NCBI GenBank assembly: GCA_026826555.1
Contig: JAKSZT010037276.1
Span: 673,256 to 737,255 of the forward strand
Source of the DNA: Tolypeutes matacus
Lineage: Eukaryota; Chordata; Mammalia; Cingulata; Chlamyphoridae
Length of the DNA stretch: 64,000 bases
Reading direction: 5' to 3'
This document shows, one piece after another, positions 21,426-34,174 of the stretch. The position numbers and the translations under genes are program-made. The notes beneath the pieces were generated by a model that worked only from the letters and a program-made list of their open reading frames with translations, made no database searches and was not told the origin of the DNA. How positions within the stretch are numbered: position 1 is the stretch's first letter; each line of letters starts with the position of its first letter.

Positions 21426-22710
21426 TGTGGGAAGATAGAGGATTAGAGACAGAGATATTACTTCTTTCCTGGAAAAAAATAGCTAGAAGATAGGCAGAGA
21501 CTGTCTGAAGGGCTACTCTGGGGCTTAGGACATCAAATAAAGGTAAAACCCAGAAGCAAGGGGAGAAGGAAAGGAGTGTGGACTGGCTGAAAAAATCCTG
21601 TGAGTAAAGCTGCAGCAGCAGCTACTGGTACCCATCTGCCCACCCTTGGATCAAACAGCACTTGTGGACTGGAGCAGCTGTGAACTGAGGGGATTGAAGG
21701 GGTCCTTTTCCCCATGAGAGGAAAGAGGGAGGGGCACAGTCTGTAGAAAATTCAAATTTTGGCCAGCAAACTTGGTCTGCTGCTTTGGAGGAGTCACAGG
21801 CTTCTAGACTGGGTAGAGCCACAACATTGTTTGTCCTGAGAGCCAGGGGAAAGCTAAAGATAATTTGCCTTCTCAAACACCCTTCCTATTGCCCTGTGCT
21901 CTTGCTGAGGACACAGAGGGAGGGAGAGTGCTGCCACCCAAGGAAGGAGAACAGATTCTAAGAAAGTTTATGACGCTTCGCCTGCTCTGAGGACATTGCT
22001 TCTATGCTGCATTCAGTGGAGTTACACTGAATGCATTCCACAGCTGCAAATGCTGGCATATGGGATCTGAACTGAAAGGTCTGCCAAAGAGTACCATCTT
22101 CTGGCCAGGCCAGAAAGTACATGAAGAGAAGGGGAAGCAGGGGATATGGGAATCCCCTATATTTTTATGTAACATTTATGTAATCTAAATACTTTTTTTT
22201 TTTTAAAAAGGAATATATTTAAAAAAGAGAGAGAAGGGGAAAATAATAATAAATAAATAAAGGAGGTAATCACGTGCTTTTACTATCACCCTCTCTAAGG
22301 TACGCTGAAACTGGCCTATACCCCATTACTGAGTCATTAGTCCTGCTTTGAGCAGTTAAATAGTGGGCAATACTAAATATCTAGAATAAGTTGAACCAAG
22401 AGTCAAAGAACAGTGGAAGCACACAGCTACTGACAGTAATTCCCTAGGCAAGAGACAGAAACTGAACATCAGAGTAAACTCAGCATCATAATCAGATACC
22501 TAGACACTTGCAAAAAGATACAAATCATACTAAGAAAAAGAAAGACATAACTCAGGCAAAGGAACAAATCAAAGCTCCAGATGAGACACAGGATTTGAAA
22601 AAACTAGTAAAAAATGTTCAAACAAATCTCCTAAATCAAATTACGGAGTTGAAAGGCAACATAGCTAAAGAAATAAAAGACATTAAGAAGAAGTGAAAAA
22701 TAGCTAAACA
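21426..22710 (+). mobile_element. L1 5' UTR and start of ORF1, split by an L1 3' end
   Basis: Begins 'gtgggaagatagaggattag', the usual L1 start region. The 5' UTR runs to about 22130 and again from about 22260. ORF1 starts at 22508 and is open for 62 codons with a Lys/Glu-rich coiled-coil style (KGNIAKEIKDIKKK). About 22130-22205 is a short copy of the young L1 3' end ('ggaatcccctatatttt', 'aacatttatgtaatctaaat'). Confidence 0.7.
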
Positions 22711-23565
22711 ATGGGCAAAAACAGTTTGGAAAAAATTTTCTAGGGTTTAGGACACCAGAGGAAGACTGGACACTGCCCAGAGGAGAGAAGGAAAAAGGAA
22801 AAGAATCACAATGACAAAACTGTAAGTTAAAAGCCACAGCTGCATATGCTGGCATCCTACCCTACCCTATAGATATTTTTTTAATTCTCAGGCCTCAGGG
22901 CTAGTGGCTACAGACAAAGGGGGCCCGAGGGATTCACCTCCTCAGGAAAGGGGAGAGAGAGGGACACAGTCTAAGCTTGACTCAGCTTTTGACCCACAAA
23001 TTTGGTGTGCTGTACCTCATGAGCCCTTCCAGGCTGGGAGAGGCCAAGCCATTATTTTCCTTTGGAGCTAGCAAGGGAATAAAGAGATCCAAACTTCTCA
23101 ATCTCACTCTCTACTGCCCATGACTGATTGTTGAGAATGCAGAAGGTAGTGGAATTATTTCTTATCAGGGAAAAGGGAGGAGGCTGCCAGCAAAGGTTGG
23201 AGAACTGCCTCTGAGAAAGTTTTTTATTGCAAGGCTCCTAGCCTCCAGACGGAATCGTCTATCACTTTGATCCAGAACTTGTTGCAGCAAACACACCCGG
23301 ACCAGGCATTGAACTGAGAAGGCTGCCAAAGAGCACCATCTGCTGGTGGACCAAGGAAGTGAACATGAAGAAATTCCAAGTAAGAAAGGCTTTGTCCAGC
23401 CTTTATAGCCTCCCTCCCCAAGGTCCTAGGAAGTGGTCTGTAACCCATTACTGTGTCCAGAGACCAGATTTGAGCTAACAGGGAAAATCTTAAAGACCCA
23501 AAGAGGTTGAACCAAGACTCAAAGAACAGCAGTAACACGCAAACTCCTGCTACTAAATCCCTACC
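22711..23565 (+). mobile_element. Second L1 5' UTR
   Basis: Parallels 21430-22500 in order: 'gaaggactggacactgcc'-type start, 'aaaggggagagagaggg', 'tctgctggtggaccaagg' and 'gttgaaccaagactcaaagaacag'. It leads into the ORF1 at about 23570, so it belongs to a different L1 from the preceding one. Confidence 0.65.
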
Positions 23566-24680
23566 AAAGAGAAAAATTGAGCATGTGAGTAAACTACCAT
23601 GCTAATCAGATTCCTAGACATCAGAAAGAAAAAAAAAAATACAAGCCATATTAAGAAAGTGGAAGAAATGGCCCAAGAAAAGGAATATATCAACACCCCA
23701 GAAGAGATGCAGGATTTGATACAACTAATCAATGAGATGCACACAAATTTCCAAATTCAAATTATGTTGAAAGAAAATATGGCTAAAGAGATAAAGAACA
23801 TAAATAAGACACTGAGCAGCACAAAGAAGAGTTTTAAAACCTGAATAAAAAAATAACATAGCTCATGAGAATGAAAGACACAGTAGGTGAGATAAAAAAT
23901 ACATTAAAAGAATAAAGGTAAAAAGACAAAAATAAAGAAGAATAAAAAGAACACATTAGAGACATGCAACAGAAGACTCTAAATGATAGAAGAAAAAATA
24001 AGTGATACGAAAGACAGAGGAGCTAAAATTGAAGAGAGAAATGAACAGAGAGAGAAAAGAATGGGAAAAAATTGAGCAAGGGATGAGGGAGTTGAATGAT
24101 AACACAAAATGTAACAACATATATATCATGGGAGTTCCAGAAGAAGAGAGGGGGAAAGGGGCAGAAAGTGTAATAGCTGAAATTTTCCCAACTCTCATGA
24201 AAGAAATGAACTTAGATGTCCAAGAAGCACAGCATACTCCAATCAGAATAAATGTGAATAAACCTACTCTAAGACACATACTACTCAGAATGTCAAATGT
24301 CAATGACAAAGAGAAAATTTTGAAAGCAGCAAGGGAGAAGCAAACCATCACATACAAGGGGTGCCCAGTCAGACTTGGTGTGGATTTCTCATAAGAAACC
24401 ATGAGAGAAAAATATAAAAAACAAACAAACAAACAAACAAGAAACCATGGAGGTGAGAAGACAGTGGTATAATACAATTAGGATACTGAAAGAGAAAAAC
24501 TGCCAGCTGAGAATTCTTTATCCAGAAAAACTGTCCTTCAAATATGAAGGTGAGTTTAAAATATTCACAAACAAACAGAAACTAAGAGAGTTCATAAAAA
24601 AGAATCTACCTTTGCAGGAATTATTAAAGGGAGCCTTAGAGCCCGAAAGAAAAAGACAGAGACAGAGACCTGGAGGATAG
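23566..24680 (+). mobile_element. L1 ORF1, frame-broken
   Basis: L1 ORF1 encodes a trimeric RNA-binding protein. Segments 23599-23844, 24002-24394 and 24447-24680 are in different frames. They read in order as coiled coil (MAKEIKNINKTL), RNA-recognition part (CNNIYIMGVPEEERGKG, RHILLRMSNVNDKEKILKAAREK) and C-terminal domain (GVDFS; EVRRQWYNTI; YPEKLSF). A (aaac)n tract at 24418-24440 marks a small duplication of the 'gaaaccatg' stretch. Confidence 0.85.
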
Positions 24681-24689
24681 TGTAGAAGA

Positions 24690-25809
24690 AAGAATAGCAG
24701 AACGGATAAACAAAAGAGTAAAAAGACAGATGAAAATAAGATATGACATGTGGAAACCAAAGAATAAAATGATGGAGAAAACAATGCATTTACAGTAATA
24801 TCATTGAATGTAAAAGGATTAAACTCCCCAATCAAAAGATACAGGCTGACAGAATGGATTAAAAAACCACATGCTGCCTACATGAGACTCATCTTTGGCC
24901 CAAGGATACAAACTGGGTGAAAGTGAAAGTTTGGAAAAAGATACACCATACAAATAGTATGCAACAACAAAAAAAGAACAGAGGTAGCTATATTTATATC
25001 AGACAAAACAGACTTTAAATGCAAAAAAAATTATGAGACACAGAAGGCCATTATATATTAATAAAAGGGACAATCCACCAGGAAGAAATAACAGTCATAA
25101 ATATCTGTGCAGCCAGGTGCCTGAAAATACATAGGCAAATTCTGGCAAAACTGAAGGGAGAAATAGACATATCTACAATAATAGGTGGAGACTTCAACAC
25201 AGCACACATATCATTAGACAGAACAACTCAACAGAAGATCAACAAGGAAATACTTAACTTGAATAAAATGATAAATAAGCTAGACCTAACAGACATATAC
25301 CGAATGTTGCACCAAAACTCAGTGTGTTATGCATTCTTTTCAAGTGCTCATGGATCTTTCTCCAAGATAGACTAAGTGTTAGGTCACAAGGCAGGTCTTG
25401 ACAAATATAAAAAGGTTGAAATTGTACAAATCACCTTCTCAGATAATGGAATGAAACTGGAAATCAATAATAAATGGGAAAGAGGTAAAATTGCAAATGT
25501 GTGGAAGCTAAACAACACACTCCTAAATAATCAGTGGTTCAAATAAGAAATTGTAAATGAAATTAGTAAATATATTCAAATAAATGAAAAGGAGAACAGA
25601 ACTTATCAAAACTTACGGGATACAGTGAAGACAGAGCTGAGAGAGAAATTTATAGCTCAAACAGTCTATATTAAAAAAGAAGAAATTGCTAAAATCAAAG
25701 ATCTAACTGAACAACTGGAGAAACTGGAAAAAGTGCAGCAAACCATTCCAAAGCAAGCAAAATGAAAGAAATATTAAAGTTTAGAGCAGCAATAAATGAA
25801 ATCGAGAAC
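24690..25809 (+). mobile_element. L1 ORF2, endonuclease side
   Basis: ORF2 begins near 24780 ('tcattgaatgtaaaaggattaaac', the LNVxGLN start of the endonuclease). It continues through 'ggtggagacttcaacacagcac' (GDFNT motif region) near 25185 to 25809, where a solo LTR is inserted. There are several stops. Confidence 0.8.
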
Positions 25810-26412
25810 TGTAACAGTTTGATATTGTTTATGAATTCCAAAAATAGATACTGGATTATGTTTGTAAACTGGTCTGTCCCTCCAGGCATGTTAGATTATA
25901 TTGGATTCAGAGGTTTCACTTTTACTTGATTTAATAATGATTAAGACTTTGATTGGACCATATCAGTAGGATGTTGCATCCCCACCCCTTGGTGGGTGGG
26001 GACTCACAGAGAAACCGCACCACAGAGAAGTGAGGTTTGGTTTTAAGCTGCAGCCAGAGAAGTAAACACACAGGAGAAGAACACAGAGGAATAGAGACTG
26101 CTCCTTAGACACGGCAGAGGCCCAGCAAAGATAGAAGAGCCATTCACCTGATAGTTTGCAGCTACAGAGACCAAAGCCCTGAGCAACTCAGCCTAGAGAG
26201 AAACAAGCCTGCAAAGAGAGGAACCCAGGAAGGCTGAACTCTTGGCAGCCATTGGCAGCCATTTTGCGCCAACATGTGGCAATAGACTTTGGTGAGGGAA
26301 GAAACTTATACTTTATGGCTTGGTAACTGTTTCTACCCTAAATAAATACCCTTTATAAAAACCAACCAATTTCTGGTATTTTGCACCATCACCCTTTTGG
26401 CTGACTAATACA
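25810..26412 (+). mobile_element. Solo ERVL-type LTR with 5-bp target duplication
   Basis: A 603-bp element, TGTAACAGTTTGATATTG...TTGGCTGACTAATACA, flanked by AGAAC at 25805-25809 and 26413-26417. The LTR polyadenylation signal AATAAA is near 26340. ORF2 text continues on both sides. Confidence 0.92.
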
Positions 26413-26879
26413 AGAACAAAACAAAACAAAACAAAACAAAAAATAGAAAAAATCAACAAAACCCAAAACGGGTGTGCAACGGACAAAAGTAAACTTAATA
26501 TTCTATTATAGACTTGATATTTTTCTAGCAATGGAAGAATTTTTATCAATGATATAAAGGCAATGGCCACCAGAGGTTTTGAGGGGAGGGAGAGGGAAGA
26601 ATAAGTGTAACATGGAGATATTTTTGGGACATTCAAATTGTCTTGCATGACCTTGCAATGATGGATACAGGCCATTATACATTTTGTGAAAACCTATAAA
26701 ATTGTGGGGGGGAAGAGTGTAAACTATACTGTAAACTATAGTCCACAGTTAGTAGCAATGCTTCAATATGTGTTTGTCAATTGTAACAAATGCACCACAC
26801 TAATGAGAGATGTTGTTAATGTGGGAAAGTGTGGGAGGGGGAAGGGATGGGAAATATGGGAATCCCATATATATATATA

Positions 26880-27045
26880 TTTTAAGATTTATTTTATTTA
26901 TTTATTTCTCCCCACCCACTCATTCTTTGCATTTTCCTGTGTCTGTAGTGTGTTGGTCTTCTCCTTCTAGGAGGCACCTGGAACTGAACCTGGGACCTCC
27001 CATGAGGGAGGGAGGTGCCTAATCACCTGAGTCACCTCCACTCCC
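26880..27045 (-). mobile_element. DAS-type SINE, antisense
   Basis: Complement of the tRNA-like head: 'ggcacctggaactgaacctgggacctccc' is the reversed B-box region and 'gagtcacctccactccc' the A-box region. Poly(T)/(tta) at the left is its tail. Confidence 0.85.
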
Positions 27046-27250
27046 AATTATGTTGCATTTCTCATTGTATGTTCTCACTGTCTCTTGTTTGTGTCATCTC
27101 ACTGAGTCTTCTTGTTGTGTCAGCTCACTGCATTGGCCCATCGCATGACCTCGCCATCTTGCTTGTCTTCTCCAGTAGGCATCGGGAACCGAACCTGGAC
27201 CTCCCATGTGGTAAATGGGAGCTCAGTTGCCTGAGCCACATCCACTTCCC
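27046..27250 (-). mobile_element. Second DAS-type SINE, antisense
   Basis: Same structure as its left neighbour: 'ggcatcgggaaccgaacctggacctccc' and 'gcctgagccacatccacttccc'. The tail (tcatctcactgagtcttcttg) is the complement of the DAS 'caagatgac' tail unit. Confidence 0.85.
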
Positions 27251-27318
27251 TCCTGTATGATTTTGATGTAACATTTATGTAATCTAAAGCTTCTTTAAAA
27301 ATTAAAATTAAAATTAAA

Positions 27319-29700
27319 AAGAAAGTCAGTTAATGTAATATACCACATTGACAAATTGAAGGAAAAAAATGATCTGATCATCTCAATTGATGAAGAAAAA
27401 GCATTCAACAAAATCCAGCATCACTTCTTGATAAAATAACTTCAAATGATAAGAACAGAAGAAAAATGCCTCAATACAACAAAAGGCATATATGAAAAAC
27501 CCACAGTCAACATTGTATTTCATGGGGAAAGGTTGAAAGCTTTCCTTCTAAGATCAGGAACATACAAGGAAGCCCACTGTGACCATTGTTATACAACATT
27601 GGGCTACAAGTTCTAGCTGGAGCAATTAGACAAGAAAAAAAAAAGGCAACCAAATGGGGAAAGAAGAAATAAAACTCTCACTAGTTGCCTATGACATGAT
27701 CCTATATTTAGAAACTTCTGAAATGTCTACAACAAAGCTACTTGAACTAATAAATGAGTTCAGCAAACTGGAAAGATATAAGATCAACACGCAAAAATCA
27801 ATAATGCTTCTGTACACTAGTATTTAACAATCTGAGGAGGAAATAGGGGGAAATTTTCCATTTACAATAGCCACAAAAAGACTTAAGTACCTAGGAATAA
27901 ATGTAACCAAAGAAGTACAGGACCTATATGAAGAAAACTACAAAACAATGTTAAAAGATATCAATACGTGTTCATGGATTGGAAGACTAAATATTGTGAA
28001 GATGTCAATCCTACCCAAACTGATTTATAGAGTTAATGCACTACTAATAAAAATTCCAACACCCTACTTTACAGAAATAGAAAAGGGAATTACTAAATTC
28101 GTTTGGAAGGGAAAGTGCACCTGAATAGCCAAAAGCTGTCTAAAAAATGAAGAGCTACATGGGAAGAATTTCACTGCCTGACCTTGAAATATATTAAAAA
28201 GCTACAGTGCTCAAAACAGCATGGAATTGGCTCACCGATCAGTGGAACAGAATTGAGAGTCCAGAAATAAACCCTCACCTCTATAGCTGACTGTTTTTTG
28301 ACAAACCTACAAAATCCAGTTTAGCAGGACAAAACAGTCTCTTCAACAAATGGTGTTGGGAAAACTAGATATCCATAACCAAAAGAATGAAAGAGGCCCC
28401 TATCTCACTCCCTTTACAAGAATCATGTCAAAAATTATCAAAGACCTAAATATAAAAGCCAGGACCATAAAACTACTAGACAAAAATGTAAGGAAATATC
28501 TTAAAGTAGGTGGTAGTTTCTTGGACCTTACACCCAAAGCACATGCAACAACAACAACAAAAAAAATAGAGAAATGGGACCTCCTCAAAATTAAACACTT
28601 TGCAACTCACAGGACTTTGTCAAAAGGCAGCTGACTCAATGGGAGAAAATATTTGGAAATCACATATCTAAGAAATAACATCCATGATATATAAAGATAT
28701 TTTATAATTCAACAATTAAAAGGCAAATGACCTGATTTAAAAATGGGCAATAGACTTAAATAGACATTTGTCCAAAGAAGCAATACAATTGGTAAAAAGA
28801 CACATAAATTTCCAATATTTCCTAGCAATTAGGAAAATGCAAATCAAAACTACAATGAGACATCATTTCACACCTATCAGAATGGCCATTATTAAAAAGA
28901 CAGAACTACAAGTGTTGCAGAGGATGTGGAGAGAATGGAACATTTTTTCACTGTTGGTAGGAATGTAGAATGGTATAGTCACTGTGGAGGACTGTTTGGC
29001 AGTTCCTAAAGAAGTTGAATATACGTTTGTCATGTGATCTGGCAACACTACAGGGTATATATGCAGAAGAACTGAGTGCAATAACATGAAGAGACATCTG
29101 CAAACCAATGTTCAAAGCAGCATTATTCACCATTGCCAAAAGATGGAAACAATCAAGATGTCCATCAAATGATGAATGGATAAACAAAATTTGGTGTATT
29201 CACACAATTGAATATTATGCAGCTGTAAGAAGAATTGAAGGTATAAAGCATGTGACAACATATGGATGAAACTGGAGGACATTATGTTGAGTGAAGTAAG
29301 CCAGACACAAAAGGGAAAATACTATATAATTGTGCTAATAGGAACTAAATATATTGTGTAATATCATGAAATTAATAACTTGAATATGGGTCACCGGAAT
29401 ATAGAATGAGGTTAGAGATTGGGAAGCTGAAGGTTAACTTGTGCAGAATTGGTAAAAAGGATGTGTGTTAATCTTTGAAAATGAATAGGAAAGGTGAGAG
29501 CCCAACATAATATTTGTAACTAGCAGTGGGTATGAAAGTGGTTTAAAGGGAAAGTCTCAGGTCATGTATATTACTAAAATGAAAGCTAAAAAGTAAAATG
29601 GAACTGTATAGCATAGTAAAGCCGCATGTGAAATATGAATATGGGTAAAATTGCATATATAAAACCGTTTTTTTCTTTAAAACTGAATAAATGTATGTTA
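27319..29700 (+). mobile_element. L1 ORF2 reverse-transcriptase to C-terminus and 3' UTR
   Basis: The ORF2 text runs in order: 'caattgatgaagaaaaagc' near 27380, 'tgacatgatcctatattt' near 27690 (FADDMI region mutated), 'tcatggattggaagac' near 27970, and C-terminal text to 29300. An older-type L1 3' UTR follows. Frames at 28350-28634 and 28768-28968 are pieces of the ORF2 C-terminus. Confidence 0.8.
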
Positions 29701-30250
29701 ATACAACAAGATGTTAAAATCAGACAATATATGCTAAGTGTAAAAAACTAGACATAAAGTACTATATACTGTATGATCCTATTTATATAAAATGTAAATA
29801 TAAATCAACTTATAAAAATAACATTAGATTTGTGGTTATGTAGGGCTAGGGAAGGACTGCTAAGGTGTATAGAGTTTTTCTTTTTGGAGTAATGAAATTG
29901 TTCTAAATTTTTTTGTGGTGATGAATGCACAGCATTGTGATTATACTAAAAGTCATTTATTATATACTTTGGATAGAGTATATGGTATGTGAATAAATAA
30001 AGAAGTAATTGTGCAAGAATAGCCAGAAATAGCATCTATGTACAACAGGGGAAACATAGAGAGATTGAGAGGTGAAGAATTTTCTTGTTTGTCTGTTTTT
30101 GTTTCTTATTATTATTGAAGTAATGAAAATGTTCTAATAATGATAGAAGTGATGAATGCAACACTATGTGATTATACCAAATACCACCGATTGTACACTT
30201 TGGATGAACTGTAAGCTTTATTAATATGTATCAATAAAATTGATTTGCTT
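29701..30250 (+). mobile_element. L1 3' UTR ends
   Basis: Two 3'-end-like blocks each finish with 'tggatagagtatatggtatg' or 'tattaatatgtatcaataaaattg' plus an A-rich run. The second is the sense copy of the block found antisense at 63236-63340. Confidence 0.65.
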
Positions 30251-31095
30251 AAAAAAAGAATTAAGAATAAACTGGGTGACACAAAGAAAAATTTGAAACT
30301 TTGGGTGGAAATATAACAGTGCTTATAGAAATGAAAGACACAGTAAGTGAGATTAAAATACAATAGAAAATGAAGAAAAAAGAAAAAATCAAAAGAAAAA
30401 ATAAAGATACACAAGAGCAGATTTGAAATCATGGAAGAAAGAATCAGTGACATAGAGGACAGAGCAGCTGAAAATGAAAAAAGAAAATAACAGAGAGATA
30501 AAATAATGGAAAAAATTGACCATGAACTCAGAGATTTGAATGACAGCATGAAGTGCACTGGCACACATGTTATGGGATTCCAGAAGAAGAAAAGAAGGGA
30601 AAAGTGGCAGAAAGAGTGTTTGACAAAATAATGGCTGAAAATTTACCAACTCTCATGAAAGACATAGATATACATGTCCAGGAAGCATTGCATACTCCAA
30701 TTGGAATAAATCTGAAGACCTACTCAAAGACACATAATATTCAGAATGCCAAATGCTGAAGATAAAGAAAAAAATCTGAGAGCAACAAGGGAGAAGCGAA
30801 ACATTACATACATGGGACATTCAATAAGATTTAGTGCAGATTTCTTTTCAGAAACCATGGAAGTGAGAAGGCAGTGGTATGATAAAAATTAAGGTACTGA
30901 AAGAGAAAAAACTGCCAGGCAAGAATTCTTTATCCAGCAAAACTGTCCTTCAAATATGACACTGGGCTTAAAATAGTCACAGATAAACAGAAATTAGGAG
31001 AGTTCACAAACAAGAATTCAGCTCTACAGGAAACACTAAAGAACTTCAGCAGCCATAAAAGAAAAGAGAAGAGAGAGATACTTGGAGGGAAGTGT
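30251..31095 (+). mobile_element. L1 ORF1, frame-broken
   Basis: ORF1 text runs from 'aaactgggtgacacaaag' to 'gaattcagctctacaggaaac'. It includes an open piece at 30553-30759 (YGIPEEEKKGK, EALHTPIGIN). Many frame breaks. Confidence 0.75.
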
Positions 31096-33718
31096 AGAAG
31101 TGAAGATTGTCAGAAAAGGTCAAAAAGACAAAAATAAGATATGAAATACAAAAGCCAAAGGATAAAATGAATGACTTAAGTAATGCCCTTACAATTATAA
31201 CATTGAATGTTAATGGATTAAACTCCCCAATCAAAAGATATAGGCTGGCAGAATGGATAAGAAAACATAAGCCATCCCTATGTTGTCAGCAGGAGCCTCA
31301 TTTGAGACTCAATGATGCAAAAAGCCTGAAAGTGAAAGGTTATGAAAAAGATATTTCATGCAAATAGTAAGCAAAAGAGAGCAAGGGTAGCTATACTGGT
31401 GTTGGACAAAACAGAGTATAAATGCAAAAAAAAAGGGGGGAGGGGGAAGTGAAGCAGAGGTCATTGCATATTAATAAAAGTGAAAACCCACCAGGAAGGA
31501 GTAATGGTCATAAATATCTGTACACCTAACCAAGGTGGCCCAAAATAAATGAGACAAACTCTTGCAAAACTGAAAGGAGAAATAGATGCCTCTACAGCAA
31601 CAGTTGAAGACTTCAACACAACACTCACATCAATAGATAGAAAAACTAGATAGAAGAACAACAAGGAAACTGGGAATTTGAACAATATGATCAATGAGCT
31701 GGACCTGACAGGCATATATGGAATATTGCACCCCAGATCAACAGGTTATACATTCTTCTCAAGTGCTTATAGATCTTTCTCCAGGATACAACACATATTG
31801 GGCCACAAAACAGCTCTTGATAAATTAAAGAAGATTGAAATTATACAAAGTACCTTCTCTGATCATAATGAAATGAAGCTGGAAATCAATAATAGGTAGG
31901 GAAGGGGAAATTTTGCAAATATATGGAGGCTAAACAAAACATTCCTACACATTCATTGGGTCAAAGAAGAAATTGCAAAAGAAATTAGTAGATATATCAA
32001 GACAAATGAAAGTGAAATCACAACTGATCAAAACTTATGTGATACAGTGAAGGCAGTGAAGAGGTGGAAATTCATAGTCCTAAATGCCTATATTAGAAAA
32101 GATGAAAGAGGTAAAATCAAAGATGTAATTAAACCACTGGAGAAATTAGAAAAAGAACATCAAACCAATCCCAAGGCAAAAAGAAGGAAAGAAATAACAA
32201 AGATTAGAGCAGATATAAATGAAATTGAGAACCAAAAGCAATAGAGAAAAATTTTTTTTTTTAATCCCAAGGCTGGTTTTTTGAGGAGGTCAATAAAATT
32301 GACAAGACTTTAGCTAGACTAATGAGGGAGAGAGAGAGAGAGAGAAAGAGAGAGAGTTCAATTAAATTAAATCAGGAATGAAAGAGGAGACATTACAACT
32401 GACTCCACAGAAATGTAAAGGATCATTAGGGGATATTATGAGATATTGTATGCCAACATTTTAAACAATCTAGATGAAATGGACATATGCCTAGAAATGC
32501 AAAAACACCTATATTGACTCTACAAGAAATAAAGAACTCAACAAACCAATCACAAGAGATTGAATCAGTCATCAACAATCTCCCAAGAAAGGAAAGTCCA
32601 GGACTAGATGACTTCACAGGTGAATTCTACCAAATATTTTGAGAAGAATTAATACTAAACCTGTTTAAACTCTTTCAAAACATTGAAAAAGAGGGAAAAT
32701 TACCCAACACATTTTATGAAGCTAACATCACCCTATTACCAAAGCCAGATAAAGATGCTACAAGAAAAGAAAATTACAGATCAGTCCCTCTATTGAATAT
32801 GGATCCAAAAATTCTCAACAAAATACTTGCAAACCAAATCCAACAACATATTAAAAGAATTACAAACCATGATTAAGTGAGTTTAATTCCTGGTATGCAA
32901 GGGTGGTTCAACATAAAAGATCAATTAATGTAACACACCACATTAACAAATCAAAGGGAAAAAAAAAAAAAAAACATGATCAAACTGATTGATGTAGCAA
33001 AGGCATTTGACAAAATCCAGCATCCTTTCTTGATAAAAACGCTTCCAAAGATAGGTATAGAAAAAATGTTCCTCAACATAATAAAAGGCATATATGAAAA
33101 TCGTGGAGACAACATCATACTCAATAGAAAGACATTAAAGCTTTCCTTCTAAGATCAGAAATGAGACAAGGATGGCCACTGTCACCACTGTTATTCAACA
33201 TTGAGCTAGAAGTTCTAGCAAGAGCATAATTAAGCAGAAAAAAAATAAGGACATGAAAATTGGAAAAGAAGAAGTAAAACTCTCACTATTCATAGATGAC
33301 ATGATCTTATATTTAGAAAATCCTGAAATATCTACAAAAAAGCTAATTGAGCTAATAAATGAGTTCAGCAAAGTGGCAGGATACAAGATCAACATACAAA
33401 ATTGAGCAGTGAAGAAAAATAAAGAAGAGTAATCAAATTCTAGTAGTATTTCTATAAAATAGTAGTGAGCAAGCTGAGGAGGAAAACAAGAAAAAAAATT
33501 CCAATTACAATAGCAACAAAAAGACTCAAATGTGGAGTGCTGGATTTCCACATACGAGGTCCTGGGTTCAATCCCTGACCCCAGTAACTCACAAAAAAAA
33601 AAAAAAAGGCTCAAATATCTAGGAATTAATTTAATGTAAGGGATCTATTCAGAAAACTACAAAACAATGATAAAAGAAGTAAAAGAAAACCCAAATAAAT
33701 GGCCTTCCACATGGTTTG
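31096..33718 (+). mobile_element. L1 ORF2, frame-broken
   Basis: ORF2 encodes endonuclease and reverse transcriptase. The start at about 31167 reads ALTIITLNVNGLNSPIKRYRLAEWI, and 31678-31899 and 32047-32244 carry the following parts. The reverse transcriptase segment runs through 'caaagccagataaagatgc' near 32740 and 'tcatagatgacatgatctt' near 33290. A SINE (33532) and a solo LTR (33719) interrupt it. A (ga)n tract is at 32325-32355. Confidence 0.85.
33532..33614 (+). mobile_element. Very short tRNA-derived SINE (tRNA 3' half plus A-tail)
   Basis: An insertion of about 80 nt in L1 ORF2. It holds 'gtggagtgctgg', then 'gaggtcctgggttcaatccctg' in which GGTTCAATCC is a good B box, then a 15-A tail. 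Flanks are 'agactcaaat' before and 'aggctcaaat' after, as in a target duplication. It lacks the 5' A-box half. Confidence 0.75.
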
Positions 33719-34169
33719 TGTGATGGTTAGGTTAATATGTCAACTCAGACAGGTAATTGTTTCCAGGTGTTTGTTCCAGCAAGCACTGGGCTAATTGTAA
33801 TACAAGAGCATTTATGGACTTCGATCACCAGTGAGTTTACTGCATGGATGGCTGATTACATCTGATCAGTCAGGGAGATTACATCATCAATGGGTGACGC
33901 TTTTATCCAATCAGTTGAATGCCTTAAAAGGGGAAATGATTTCAACATTCAAAGAGAATTTCCCAGCTCGTCGTTGGACAGGCAACTTCTCCCAGAATCT
34001 CATCAAGGACCTTTCATCGGATTTTCGTCGGAGCCTCTGGCTTACAGCCTGCCTGTGGAACCTGGACTTGTGCATCCCCACTGTCATGTGAGAGAGTCTT
34101 TTAAAATCTCATATTATTGACAGATATCTCCTGTTGGTTCTGTTTCCCAAGAGAACCCTGACTAATACA
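33719..34169 (+). mobile_element. Solo ERVL-type LTR with perfect 5-bp target duplication
   Basis: A 451-bp element, TGTGATGGTTAGG...CCCTGACTAATACA, flanked by GTTTG at 33714-33718 and 34170-34174. Removal restores the L1 ORF2 phrase 'atggtttgtgttcatgg'. It is the same family as the LTR at 3901-4334. Confidence 0.92.
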
Positions 34170-34174
34170 GTTTG

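Larger units (their letters stand above)
26413..27318 (+). mobile_element. L1 ORF2 remnant and inserted young L1 3' end split by SINEs
   Basis: 26413-26475 resumes ORF2 after the LTR. From about 26495 to 26880 comes the young L1 3' UTR ('atggaagaatttttatcaatg', 'caatgatggatacaggcc'). It is finished at 27250-27318 ('aacatttatgtaatctaaagc', A-rich tail). Two antisense SINEs lie between. Confidence 0.75.

Noticed and set aside
23956..24477. 173-codon minus-strand frame rich in Phe/Leu/Ser, looking like a membrane protein
   Set aside because: It is the exact antisense of L1 ORF1, whose A-rich, Lys/Glu-rich codons read as hydrophobic residues on the other strand. The same applies at 30172-30564, 41995-42435 and 47995-48372.
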